A DNA stretch of 32,222 nucleotides from contig JAFYCM010000063.1 in assembly GCA_017539645.1 (NCBI GenBank), positions 1 through 32,222 on the forward strand, in the 5' to 3' direction. Each line of letters begins with the position of its first letter. Within the stretch, counting starts at the first letter, position 1. The notes below the pieces were generated by a model. It was not told the DNA's origin. It worked only from the letters and a program-made list of their open reading frames with translations, and did no database searches. This DNA comes from Bacteroidales bacterium. GTDB taxonomy: Bacteria > Bacteroidota > Bacteroidia > Bacteroidales > Marinilabiliaceae. The position numbers and the translations under genes were made by a program. This document shows positions 7,581 through 14,760 of the stretch, in pieces.

Positions 7581-8161
7581 CTTATTTGTAAATCTGGTTT
7601 TACTGGGTCTGTTAGCCGATAAATATAGTCGTATTCCACAGAAACCACACCTTCCACCGCGCGGAAATACTCCATTGCCTCCTCGAGTGTACGTTTTGCG
7701 GGTTTCTTGAGTGCCATGCCAGTAATTATGTTGTAGTCATAAATAATCTCTGCGCCATAAGCCTCTATAGCTTTCGTAAGTGGCTCTTTACCAACCTCTT
7801 TGTCGTATGTAACTATAAATACGGAAGGCGAATGCTCTTGTACTTTTCGGCTTGGCGTTGCTATAGCTACTTGTTGTTCTGCTTTGCACGACGTAAATAA
7901 TAGCGCAACTATCTGAATTATAAGTATTAGAGGTATGCCGAACTTGAATTTTGCGTGCTGCGTTTTGTGCCGCCAAACAACCATTCCAGCCAATGCACCG
8001 ATGCTGCCGCCCAATATAGCTACGAATATCAGTGCTGCTTCGGACGTGCGCCATTTTGCATGTTTGGCTTTCCATTTGTCCACGCCATACATAACAAAAG
8101 CCACCACGTTGATGATGGCTATATATATGATGAAGATTTCTGTGAGGGTTAATTCTTTCAT
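7577..8161 (-). CDS. DUF1294 membrane domain fused to an I9-like domain
   Basis: This is a 194-residue two-part protein. Residues 1-92 match the DUF1294 family, a small membrane protein of unknown function: an N-terminal membrane helix with AFVMYGVDKWKAK, then WRTSEAAL, GGSIGALAG, RHKTQHAKFKFGIPL and a last helix. DUF1294 proteins usually end there, near 90 residues. Here about 100 more residues follow. Residues 114-183 (VFIVTYDKEV...AYGAEIIYDYNIITGMALK...GVVSVEYDYIY) resemble the inhibitor I9/subtilisin propeptide fold, in which the final VxxVExD strand is characteristic. The junction LLFTSC (87-92) resembles a lipobox, as if a lipoprotein had been joined on. No subtilase is encoded nearby. 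It sits in a cluster with the hypothetical gene 16 bases upstream and the methyltransferase. Confidence 0.75.
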   Translation of the reverse strand: MKELTLTEIFIIYIAIINVVAFVMYGVDKWKAKHAKWRTSEAALIFVAILGGSIGALAGMVVWRHKTQHAKFKFGIPLILIIQIVALLFTSCKAEQQVAIATPSRKVQEHSPSVFIVTYDKEVGKEPLTKAIEAYGAEIIYDYNIITGMALKKPAKRTLEEAMEYFRAVEGVVSVEYDYIYRLTDPVKPDLQIR

Positions 8162-8177
8162 CTGTAAATAGTTATGT

Positions 8178-8708
8178 CTATAATGCGCTCATGTGGTAGC
8201 CCATGCGTTTCAGTTGCACGGCGTTGCCCATGAGGTAGAGTTGGTGGAGGCACGCTATGTATGCATCGAAAGCCTCTTTGGTGCCGGGTTCAAACTTGGC
8301 GCGCGTCAATGCGCTGTAGGCTATCGAAGCACAAGTACCCACGATGTGTTCAATACGTTTGTATTCCTCTAAACCTTTGAGCGACAGCACTTCTTCGCGG
8401 ATATATTCGTCCATGCAGTCGTAGCCACGCTTGTCGCGGAGGTAGATGTATAGGTTGTCAACCTTGGAGTAGATTTCCCACTCTTCGTCCCAGTATTGGG
8501 TCATGGCCATACTTATGTACATAGCCCAACCAAGCGAGGCTGTGGGGTAAGCGCTAAATTCGCGAATGCCATCAGGAATGTAAGCATTGGCTATCTCTTC
8601 CCATTTCTCTTCGATGTCGGGGCATTCGGGCCAATGTTCATCAATATTGTTCTCAGAAAGCAGATGCTCGCGCAAAACGTTGTGTAAATATTCCTCAAAA
8701 TTATCCAT
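8178..8708 (-). CDS. Hypothetical acidic protein
   Basis: I do not recognise this family. The 176-residue protein has no signal peptide or membrane segment, so it should be cytosolic. It is acidic, rich in Trp and Tyr, and probably all-helical (DNFEEYLHNVLREHLL, GWAMYISMAMTQYWDEEWEIY). The reading frame has the same codon style as its neighbours and is the first gene of a minus-strand cluster, 16 bases ahead of the DUF1294 fusion gene. It is taken as real because of its length, its composition and its tight spacing. Confidence 0.75.
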   Translation of the reverse strand: MDNFEEYLHNVLREHLLSENNIDEHWPECPDIEEKWEEIANAYIPDGIREFSAYPTASLGWAMYISMAMTQYWDEEWEIYSKVDNLYIYLRDKRGYDCMDEYIREEVLSLKGLEEYKRIEHIVGTCASIAYSALTRAKFEPGTKEAFDAYIACLHQLYLMGNAVQLKRMGYHMSAL

Positions 8709-8840
8709 CGGCCTATTGTTTATGAGTTGTTTGTAAGGATTGCTCTGTTGTCTATCAATGTCTTATTGAATATGCAAGCGCTATCAAAAATCGTTCTTTA
8801 TCGAACGCGATTATTGTAAAAAAACGATAAAACTGTTGCT

Positions 8841-8973
8841 AATTACGAGTTTTTGAATGTGGATAGAATTAGTTCCGAGCTTCAAATTAAGAGTTACGAG
8901 TTTTGGGAACGCTGATAAAACTGATTATCTGCGTTTCTTGTGTCCCTCGTAATTCATAACTCGTAACTCATAA
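8841..8973. repeat. Nested inverted repeat around dispersed repeat copy 2
   Basis: A perfect 12-base inverted repeat, GAGTTACGAGTT (8891-8902) and AACTCGTAACTC (8958-8969), flanks a diverged copy of the ACGCAGATTA-type repeat (8908-8935). A second 9-base pair, AATTACGAG (8841-8849) and CTCGTAATT (8946-8954), overlaps it. The structure ends just after the stop of the carbonic anhydrase gene and could act in its 3' end formation, but there is no T run. Confidence 0.5.
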
Positions 8974-9519
8974 CTACTTCGTGATTTCTTCGAGTTCGCC
9001 AGTTTCGGAATCAATAATAAAACCGCGCACAGTAATGTCTTGAGGCACAAGTGGATGAGTCTTGATGGTCTCCACCGTTCGGCGCACCGATTCGGGCGTA
9101 TCTTTGAAACCTTCGAGCCACTGGTTGAGGTCGATGCCGCATTTGCGAATGGTGTCGAGCGTTTGGTCGGTCACGCCGCGAGCAATCATTGCGTGGTGAA
9201 AATGGTCGTAACTCATGTGGCAAGCTCCGCAGTGCGAATGTGCTACCACCATAATCTCTTCAACGCCAAGTTCATAGATGGCTACAATGAGGCTACGCAT
9301 GGCAGAGTCGAATGCCGAGATGACCAAGCCGCCAGCGTTTTTTATAATCTTAGCATCGCCGTTTTTCAGTCCGAGAGCAGCAGGCAGAAGTTCCGTGAGG
9401 CGGGTGTCCATGCACGAGAGCACAGCCAATTTTTTGTCGGGGTATTTATCGGTGAGATACTTCTCGTAGCCTTTAGCCGCGACGAATGTCTTATTGAATG
9501 CAATAATCTGATCGATCAT
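8974..9519 (-). CDS. Beta-class carbonic anhydrase
   Basis: This enzyme interconverts carbon dioxide and bicarbonate in the cytoplasm. The 181-residue protein has the beta-class zinc ligands: SCMDTR (Cys36, Asp38, Arg40) and HSHCGAC (His94, Cys97). The Asp-Arg pair next to the first cysteine is the catalytic dyad of the family. KIIKNAGGLV (58-66) and RSLIVAIYELGVEEIMVVAH are also typical. The short length fits the compact clade seen in many Firmicutes and Bacteroidota rather than the 220-residue E. coli Can type. It stands alone, divergent from the metal exporter at 9633, with a repeat-rich gap downstream. Confidence 0.93.
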   Translation of the reverse strand: MIDQIIAFNKTFVAAKGYEKYLTDKYPDKKLAVLSCMDTRLTELLPAALGLKNGDAKIIKNAGGLVISAFDSAMRSLIVAIYELGVEEIMVVAHSHCGACHMSYDHFHHAMIARGVTDQTLDTIRKCGIDLNQWLEGFKDTPESVRRTVETIKTHPLVPQDITVRGFIIDSETGELEEITK

Positions 9520-9575
9520 ATTTGTTGTCTATTAGTTAGTTGTGTATACCGTATGTATGAAATATTGCTCTGTTG

Positions 9576-9607
9576 TTGATGTCGTAAATATAAGTAGCAT
9601 AATTTTG
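9576..9607 (+). promoter_or_regulatory. Candidate promoter of the CDF exporter gene
   Basis: TAATTTTG at 9600-9607 matches TAnnTTTG, with TTG at 9576-9578 about 21 bases upstream as a possible -33 element. The start codon follows 25 bases after the box. Confidence 0.45.
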
Positions 9608-9632
9608 TTTATGGTTATATATCTATAAAGAG

Positions 9633-10526
9633 ATGACCCGAGAAGAAGAAATTTATCGAGTGACGTTTGTGGGCAGTGCTGTAAACGTGGCGTTGCTGAC
9701 GCTCAAGTTCATTGCAGGCATAGTGGGGCATAGCTCTGCCATGATTGCCGATGCGGTGCATTCGTTGTCGGATTTTATCACCGACATAATAGTGATAGTT
9801 TTTGTGCGCATTAGTGCCAAACCGCAAGACGAGTCGCACGACTATGGCCATGGTAAATACGAGACAATAGCGTCGTTTCTTGTGGGATTGGCGCTTGTAG
9901 CGGCGGCTACAATAATCATTGTGTCGGGTGCGCTGAAGATAGCGGCATGGGCGAGTGGCGAAGAGCTCGAATCGCCAGGCTGGCTTGCGTTGTGGGCAGC
10001 GTTGCTATCCATAGTGAGCAAGGAGGCTATATATCGATATACGGTTATTCGAGGCAAAAAACTTGCGTCGCAGGCGCTCATAGCCAATGCGTGGCATCAC
10101 CGCAGCGATGCGCTTTCGTCGATAGGCGCAACAATAGGCATTGGCGGTGCAATATTTCTTGGGCATCGCTGGACGGTGCTCGACCCGATAGCTTCGGTTG
10201 CCGTTGGCGCTATGCTTGTGAAGGTTGCCGTAGAGTTGCTACGCACCAGCATGAATGAACTCACCGAATGTTCGTTGCCCGAAGATACCGAGCGCGAGAT
10301 TATTGATATTGTACAGAGTTTCCCTGACGTTAGTGAGCCACACAATCTGCGTACGCGTCGCATTGGCAACCGCATAGCTATAGAATTGCATATACGTATG
10401 AATGGCGACCTAACTCTCCGCGAAGCCCACGACCGTGCCACCGAGATAGAACGTGGCATGAAAGAGCGCTTCGGTGCTTCTACGCACGTCAGCCTACACA
10501 TGGAGCCGGAGAAGAAGAAAAATTGA
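9633..10526 (+). CDS. CDF-family divalent metal cation exporter
   Basis: This 297-residue protein is an inner-membrane cation diffusion facilitator that exports Zn2+, Fe2+ or Mn2+ against protons. About six membrane helices occupy residues 10-210. Metal-site residues are visible in helix 2 (ADAVHSLSD, His43 and Asp47) and helix 5 (AWHHRSDALSS, His155 and Asp159). The HxxxD/HxxxD pattern is common in zinc and mixed-metal members. A cytoplasmic ferredoxin-like dimerisation domain follows (about 212-293), with HNLRTRRIGNRIAIELHIRM and a histidine near the end. The gene is followed after 9 bases by the MFS/acyltransferase gene, so they are probably co-transcribed. Confidence 0.93.
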   Translation: MTREEEIYRVTFVGSAVNVALLTLKFIAGIVGHSSAMIADAVHSLSDFITDIIVIVFVRISAKPQDESHDYGHGKYETIASFLVGLALVAAATIIIVSGALKIAAWASGEELESPGWLALWAALLSIVSKEAIYRYTVIRGKKLASQALIANAWHHRSDALSSIGATIGIGGAIFLGHRWTVLDPIASVAVGAMLVKVAVELLRTSMNELTECSLPEDTEREIIDIVQSFPDVSEPHNLRTRRIGNRIAIELHIRMNGDLTLREAHDRATEIERGMKERFGASTHVSLHMEPEKKKN

Positions 10527-10535
10527 GATTCCATT

Positions 10536-12404
10536 ATGAATACTAAGAAACAATTTGCTACGCTCTACGCCACTAATTTCTGCGGCGTGATGAACGACAA
10601 TTTGCTCAAGATGCTCGTCATCTACATCGCTTCGTTGTGGGTCGATGTCGAATGGCGCGCGCTGATTGTGAATGCCACGGCGGGAATTCTCGTCTTTCCA
10701 TACCTTGTTTTTTCGCCTTTGGCTGGCAAACTTCCGCAGTTTTGCAAGAAGCTGAAGGTTGTGCGCATAGCCAAGATCTGCGAATTGCCCATTATGGCTG
10801 TTGCGGTGGTTGGTTTTGCCACGCAAAACGTAGTTGTGGCGCTCGCTGCGGTGCTACTTATGGGCTTTCAGAGTGCGCTCTATTCGCCCTCTAAGTATGG
10901 CTTGATAAAAGACATCGGTGGCGTAGAAGGTGTGTCGGAAGGTATGGGCGGCATGGAGGCCATATCGTTCTTAGGTATGCTCATCGGCACGGTAGCGGCG
11001 TCGGTATTGGCGGACAAGGCTGGGTTTGCCGTGCATGTGGCAGCGCTCATTTCGCTTGCTGTACTTGGCATTGTATTCTCGTTTGTGCTGCGCGTGAAGG
11101 AGGAGAAAGAGGTAGTGGAGACGTCGGCACGAGTGTTCAAATTTCTAAAACAAACCACCCAGCTCGTCAGTAAATACAAGGGCTTACATGCCGTCATACA
11201 CACGCTCTCGCTCTTCTGGTGGCTTTCGGCATCGCTGCAGACGCTGCTTGTGCTCTACTGCGCCGACGAACTTGGCATGAGCAATATGCAGATTGGTTAT
11301 CTCTTGGCGCTTATGGCTATTGGCATCAGCGTAGGTTGTGTGCTTGGCGGAAAGATTGATCGCCGGCACTTCTTGCTTGGCTGGGTGCCTATGCTCGGCT
11401 GGTTTCTTGGCATACTTATGATAGTGCTCTTTGCCGTACGTATGGGCGCTGTGGCCACAAGCATAACAGTGACACTTGTAGCATTTGTAGGCGGACTCTT
11501 CAAAATTCCTCTCGATGCCGAAATTCAGAAACGTGTAGACACATCGGAGCTGGGGGCTGTGCTGGCATATTTCAACCAGATTTCGTTCGTATATATATTT
11601 CTCGCTTCGGCCACCAACATTCTCGTGCTGCAATTCCTGCCGTCTCGCTATGTGTTCTTGCTTATAGGCATAGTATTTATAATAGCTCCGACTATTTTCG
11701 TCTTCTGCTATCGCACAGTGACGTGCTATTTCGGACGCACAATGATGCATTTGCACTACGACGTACATATTAGCAACAAAGAACTCATCACCAAGTCCGA
11801 TGGTAATATGCTTATATGGCCTCAGCATCAAGCCGTTATCGATCCTATGATGCTCTACGCCGAGTTCTACAACGTGCCGCTCCGTCCGCTTGTAGACGAT
11901 GGCTATTTCCACATTCCCGTGGTGGGGCATGTGCTTTCGCTTTTCAACGCCGTAGCAGTGCCAGATCTTGCCTTGTCGCGCACTCGTACAGACGTAGATA
12001 AAGTTCGCGCACTCGATGGCATCATCGTCGATGCGCTCAACGAAGGCAGCAACATACTCTTCTATCCGTCGGGGCATATCACACTTGATGGCTCGGAGCA
12101 GATTGGCAACAGACATCTTGCATATTCGACCGCGCAATGCCTCCCCGAGCAAACTCACGTAATAGCTATTAGAGCGCGCGGCTTGTGGGGCAGCAGTTGG
12201 AGCCGATATGGCAAACGTGCTACTCCGTCGATAGTTAAGTTGTTGCTATTGAGTCTATTACAGATAATAACAGGCTGGGCGCTTATAACAAAAAAACGCC
12301 GAGTAGAGTTTGAAGTAGTCGACATCACCGAACAGGTGAAGCAGTGGCGAACGCTTACTAAGCAAGAGTTCAATCGCGAATTGGAAAACTGGTATAATGC
12401 ATAA
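10536..12404 (+). CDS. MFS transporter fused to PlsC-type acyltransferase
   Basis: This is a bifunctional inner-membrane protein of 622 residues, likely acting in lysophospholipid uptake and re-acylation. Residues 1 to about 400 form a 12-helix MFS domain resembling LplT, the lysophospholipid flippase (start ATNFCGVMNDNLLKMLV, then SALYSPSKYGLIKDI). Residues about 405-610 form a PlsC/LPLAT acyltransferase domain with the catalytic HX4D motif HQAVID (His431, Asp436) and the substrate block FYPSG (509-513). In the related long proteins (LplT-Aas type) a third AMP-binding acyl-ACP synthetase domain follows. Here the gene stops after the acyltransferase, and the next gene is unrelated. It probably uses acyl-ACP or acyl-CoA supplied by another protein. 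It lies 9 bases after the CDF gene. Confidence 0.88.
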   Translation: MNTKKQFATLYATNFCGVMNDNLLKMLVIYIASLWVDVEWRALIVNATAGILVFPYLVFSPLAGKLPQFCKKLKVVRIAKICELPIMAVAVVGFATQNVVVALAAVLLMGFQSALYSPSKYGLIKDIGGVEGVSEGMGGMEAISFLGMLIGTVAASVLADKAGFAVHVAALISLAVLGIVFSFVLRVKEEKEVVETSARVFKFLKQTTQLVSKYKGLHAVIHTLSLFWWLSASLQTLLVLYCADELGMSNMQIGYLLALMAIGISVGCVLGGKIDRRHFLLGWVPMLGWFLGILMIVLFAVRMGAVATSITVTLVAFVGGLFKIPLDAEIQKRVDTSELGAVLAYFNQISFVYIFLASATNILVLQFLPSRYVFLLIGIVFIIAPTIFVFCYRTVTCYFGRTMMHLHYDVHISNKELITKSDGNMLIWPQHQAVIDPMMLYAEFYNVPLRPLVDDGYFHIPVVGHVLSLFNAVAVPDLALSRTRTDVDKVRALDGIIVDALNEGSNILFYPSGHITLDGSEQIGNRHLAYSTAQCLPEQTHVIAIRARGLWGSSWSRYGKRATPSIVKLLLLSLLQIITGWALITKKRRVEFEVVDITEQVKQWRTLTKQEFNRELENWYNA

Positions 12405-12467
12405 TACGTAATTATTGGCATCAGCAGATTAACAAAAACTTGAAAAGTGGTTTAATACATAATTATT
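12379..12467 (+). repeat. Imperfect duplication of the gene 3' end
   Basis: The sequence around the acyltransferase stop codon (12379-12417, TTGGAAAACTGGTATAATGC and following) is repeated in degenerate form at 12438-12467 (TTGAAAAGTGGTTTAATAC and following). This looks like a local tandem duplication that left a fragment of the gene end in the intergenic gap. Confidence 0.45.
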
Positions 12468-12469
12468 TC

Positions 12470-12477
12470 TACATTTG
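12470..12477 (+). promoter_or_regulatory. -7 box of the repeat-protein gene
   Basis: TACATTTG matches TAnnTTTG exactly. Transcription would start near 12484. The box includes a TTG at 12475 that is in frame with the following gene, which argues against that TTG as start codon and favours ATG at 12508. Confidence 0.5.
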
Positions 12478-12507
12478 AGAGTCATTATATCAATGAGGGG
12501 GTCTATT

Positions 12508-13863
12508 ATGAATCTGCTAAAGTGCTTATCTTCAGTGTCGTTGCTTGCCTATGCCGTAGTGGCTACAGGTCAGGCGAAGCAACTTTGTGATAGCATTGTG
12601 GTTGAAAATGCGAATGGGCAACAGATAAAGAAATCTTTCTTTACGTACGACGATGCTGGTCGCGAGTTGTCGTCCAAAAGTTATATATACAACAAGAAAA
12701 GCCAGACATGGTTTGGCATTAGCTTCGAACAATGGGAATACGACGCAGCCGGCAATTGCACACGCAGCATCACCGCGCTTTGGGATAATGCCAAAGGCGA
12801 TTGGCAGCCTACCGTCGACAAACGCAGCACCTACGATGCTCAAGGTCGCCTGCTCGACCTCGACTCTCGCCGGTGGAATGTTCAACGTTCGGTTTGGTTC
12901 GGCGAACAACGCTCGACTACGGAATACGATGCCGAAGGTCGCGAGGCTTGTGTGTATAAGTATTTATGGGACGAAGAAAAACAAGATTGGAAATACGCCG
13001 AACGTACTCAGTATGAATACGATGCTAACGGCAACCTAATCCAAAAAATAGAAAGCAATTGCGATGGTCACGACTGGGAATACTATCTCAAGGAAGATTA
13101 TACATACGATGCTGATAATAAGCATATTGTAACTATACTAAAGAGCATCGGTCAAGATGATCAGTGGTATCAATATGAAAAATACGAGTATACATACGCA
13201 ACCGAAGCTGGCGTCACCACCGAAGAGAAAACCATGATGCTGATTGATTGCAATAGCAAATGGCAAAATGCCGAGCGCGTAACCACACGTCGCAACAGCC
13301 ATGGAGCCGAAATAGCTACGCGCAATGAGTCGTGGAGAATAAATAAGTGGTTGATTGACAGCCAAGAACGCTCGGATATTACGTATGACGAGTTGGGCAA
13401 CAAAGTCACGGACGTCCGCTACCGTTGGATTGGCTACGATGCTAAGCACAACGATGTTTGGGAAGACGTAAGCAACATCAGCGAAAAATTCGACGCCAAC
13501 GGCAACCGCATCAGCAATGTTCGTCTCGATTGGGACTACAACCGCGGCAAGTGGAAAGGCGTTGTGAACGAAGAGTTTGAATACAACAAAGTTGGCAAGG
13601 TTGCCAAAGAACTTCGTCGCCGCTGGAGTTTCCACGATTCCGACTGGGAGAACATGACGTGCAATACGTATGAGTATGACAAACTGGGCAACAAAATAGG
13701 CGAAAAGACCTCGCAGTGGGACATCTTCTCGCGCGACTGGAAACTCTTTTTCCAAGGTAAATATGTATATATCTACGATGCTCAAGGCAACATAAAGAAA
13801 ATAGAAGAATATATGTGGGAACAAGAGCGTTGGCGCTTAGTGAACACAACATTGTATTATTAA
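12508..13863 (+). CDS. Secreted YD-like repeat protein
   Basis: This is a predicted exported protein of 451 residues from the ATG at 12508. That start gives a clean signal peptide (MNLLKCLSSVSLLAYAVVATGQA); the in-frame TTG at 12475 and ATG at 12493 are less likely. The rest is about 13 imperfect units of some 33 residues, each with a Y/F-D-x-x-G-N/R turn, then W, an acidic or basic stretch, and W again, for example YDAAGN, YDAQGR, YDANGN, YDELGN, FDANGN, YDKLGN and YDAQGN. The turns resemble YD/RHS repeats, but the unit is longer and tryptophan-rich. Such repeats build elongated beta structures for binding at the cell surface. No C-terminal toxin or sorting domain is seen. The DUF493 gene follows 15 bases later. 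Confidence 0.8.
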   Translation: MNLLKCLSSVSLLAYAVVATGQAKQLCDSIVVENANGQQIKKSFFTYDDAGRELSSKSYIYNKKSQTWFGISFEQWEYDAAGNCTRSITALWDNAKGDWQPTVDKRSTYDAQGRLLDLDSRRWNVQRSVWFGEQRSTTEYDAEGREACVYKYLWDEEKQDWKYAERTQYEYDANGNLIQKIESNCDGHDWEYYLKEDYTYDADNKHIVTILKSIGQDDQWYQYEKYEYTYATEAGVTTEEKTMMLIDCNSKWQNAERVTTRRNSHGAEIATRNESWRINKWLIDSQERSDITYDELGNKVTDVRYRWIGYDAKHNDVWEDVSNISEKFDANGNRISNVRLDWDYNRGKWKGVVNEEFEYNKVGKVAKELRRRWSFHDSDWENMTCNTYEYDKLGNKIGEKTSQWDIFSRDWKLFFQGKYVYIYDAQGNIKKIEEYMWEQERWRLVNTTLYY

Positions 13864-13878
13864 TACGCCCCAAGAAAA

Positions 13879-14157
13879 ATGACAATAGAACAAGAACAAG
13901 CTCTCGTGAAACTGCGCAACCAACTTGAACGCGAAAAATGGCCGCAGAAATACGCTTTCAAATTCATTATGCCTAACGATGGCTTCACCATAAAGCAAGT
14001 AGAGATGGTGCTCCCGACCGATGGACAGCGCAGCGCTCGACTTAGCAAAAATGGTAAATACTTGGCACTTACGCACATCTGCATGGCTCCTGCCGCCGAA
14101 ATGGTTACGCGCGTCACGGGCATGGCTATGGAAGTGCCGGGCGTGATGACTCTATAA
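13879..14157 (+). CDS. DUF493 family protein (YbeD-like)
   Basis: This is a 92-residue cytosolic protein of the DUF493 family. Recognisable family marks are the helical start (EQEQALVKLRNQLE), WPQKYAFKFIMP (21-32), SKNGKYLALT (56-65) and the C-terminal PGVMTL. The family has a small ferredoxin-like fold; E. coli YbeD is linked by context to lipoylation, but no lipoyl gene is near here. The precise role is unknown. It lies between the repeat-protein gene (15 bases upstream) and the small HTH-like gene (13 bases downstream), which suggests one transcript. Confidence 0.88.
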   Translation: MTIEQEQALVKLRNQLEREKWPQKYAFKFIMPNDGFTIKQVEMVLPTDGQRSARLSKNGKYLALTHICMAPAAEMVTRVTGMAMEVPGVMTL

Positions 14158-14170
14158 AATACTTACGAAT

Positions 14171-14452
14171 ATGCAATTGCAGTCATTATCAGAGCGATAC
14201 GGCGTAGACAAACGAACGCTGCTGGAATATATTGGCGAGAACCACATAGCCATAGTGAAGATTGTGAAACGCCGTCTGCTCGTGGACGATGCCAAAAATT
14301 TTGTGGAGATAGCCAAGAAAATACAAGCCGTCGATCCACAAACGAAGGTGAGCCTAATATGTACGGACAACATCTGCTCGAAATCCGTTGCGCTGCTCGA
14401 ACAAAACAAGATTGACGTGCTGCTGCAAACTGACGAGATTGAAGAACGTTAG
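14171..14452 (+). CDS. Small protein with HTH-like N-terminus
   Basis: The 93-residue product is not recognised as a named family. Its first half (LSERYGVDKRTLLEYIGENHIAIVKIVKRRLLVDDAKNFVEIAKKI) reads like an excisionase/MerR-type helix-turn-helix followed by a small wing, suggesting DNA binding. The second half (KVSLICTDNICSKSVALLEQNKIDVLL) has an alternating strand-helix-strand look. It follows the DUF493 gene after 13 bases and is the last gene before the structured RNA region. The coding call rests on operon spacing and ordinary codon use. Confidence 0.65.
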   Translation: MQLQSLSERYGVDKRTLLEYIGENHIAIVKIVKRRLLVDDAKNFVEIAKKIQAVDPQTKVSLICTDNICSKSVALLEQNKIDVLLQTDEIEER

Positions 14453-14555
14453 AAATAACAAAATAGTAACATAACCACTAAATATTGACGAAATATAGAG
14501 AAATACGGTTAGTATAACATATTATAAACCAAGCGTTTACTTATTATTCGGTATC

Positions 14556-14701
14556 ATCCTAAAACCTGAGAAATTTTAGATAGTTCAAACTCGAATAAGT
14601 CAGTGAATGCCTGCGCGTATGCGTGGGCTTGACTTATCTGTTTGAACGGGCAGTCTCAGGGCCTTAGGATTGTGGATATTGTTCAAGTCCACTTTCTTTT
14701 T
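14556..14701 (+). ncRNA. Long-hairpin structured RNA, 6S-like candidate
   Basis: One long hairpin is formed by successive pairings: ATCCTAA (14556-14562) with TTAGGAT (14664-14670); CCTGAG (14565-14570) with CTCAGG (14655-14660); GTTCAAAC (14583-14590) with GTTTGAAC (14640-14647); ATAAGTC (14595-14601) with GACTTAT (14631-14637); and GCCTGCGC (14609-14616) with GCGTGGGC (14621-14628), closed by a GTAT loop. Between the second and third helices is a large asymmetric bubble (12 bases on the 5' side, 7 on the 3' side). A closing stem, central bubble and long terminal stem are the layout of 6S RNA, although this one is short. A terminator hairpin and T run follow. The strand is set by that T run. 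A 6S identity is inference; no clear promoter was found. Confidence 0.6.
14672..14701 (+). terminator. Terminator after the structured RNA
   Basis: A short stem, GTGGA (14672-14676) with TCCAC (14688-14692), is followed by TTTCTTTTT. It lies directly after the long hairpin and about 60 bases before the restriction gene ATG. Confidence 0.55.
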
Positions 14702-14760
14702 GCCCTAATCGATTGTCCGTCAGCCGAAAGCAGATAAACGAGCGCCTATACGTAGCGCAG

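Larger units (their letters stand above)
14453..14760. other. Gene-free region holding a structured RNA
   Basis: Between the HTH-like gene and the restriction enzyme there is no supported protein gene. An open frame from TTG at 14713 joins the restriction gene but is probably untranslated. The first 100 bases are AT-rich; the rest is occupied by the hairpin RNA at 14556-14670 and its terminator at 14672-14701. Confidence 0.6.

Noticed and set aside
7860-7900. Possible frameshift or gene boundary between DUF1294 and the C-terminal domain
   Set aside because: The frame is continuous and there is no start codon with a separate signal peptide at the junction; it is treated as a true fusion, with the lipobox-like site noted.
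11184-12158. Open frame of 324 codons on the minus strand
   Set aside because: It lies wholly inside the MFS/acyltransferase gene, whose domains are clear; the translated sequence is low-complexity and rich in His and Tyr, as expected for an antisense shadow.
12475-12507. TTG or first ATG start for the repeat protein
   Set aside because: The TTG is part of the TACATTTG promoter box, and the ATG at 12508 gives a cleaner signal peptide.
13138-13824. Open frame of 228 codons on the minus strand
   Set aside because: It is antisense to the YD-like repeat gene; the regular repeat keeps stop codons out of this frame by chance.
14556-14670. Transposon or IS terminal inverted repeats
   Set aside because: The arms are close together with a 4-base loop and G-U pairs, there is no transposase or target duplication, and a terminator follows, which fits an RNA gene better.
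14713-14760. TTG start for the restriction enzyme, adding 16 residues
   Set aside because: It lies just after the terminator T run, and the ATG at 14761 gives a start that matches the expected N-terminus of MmeI-like enzymes.
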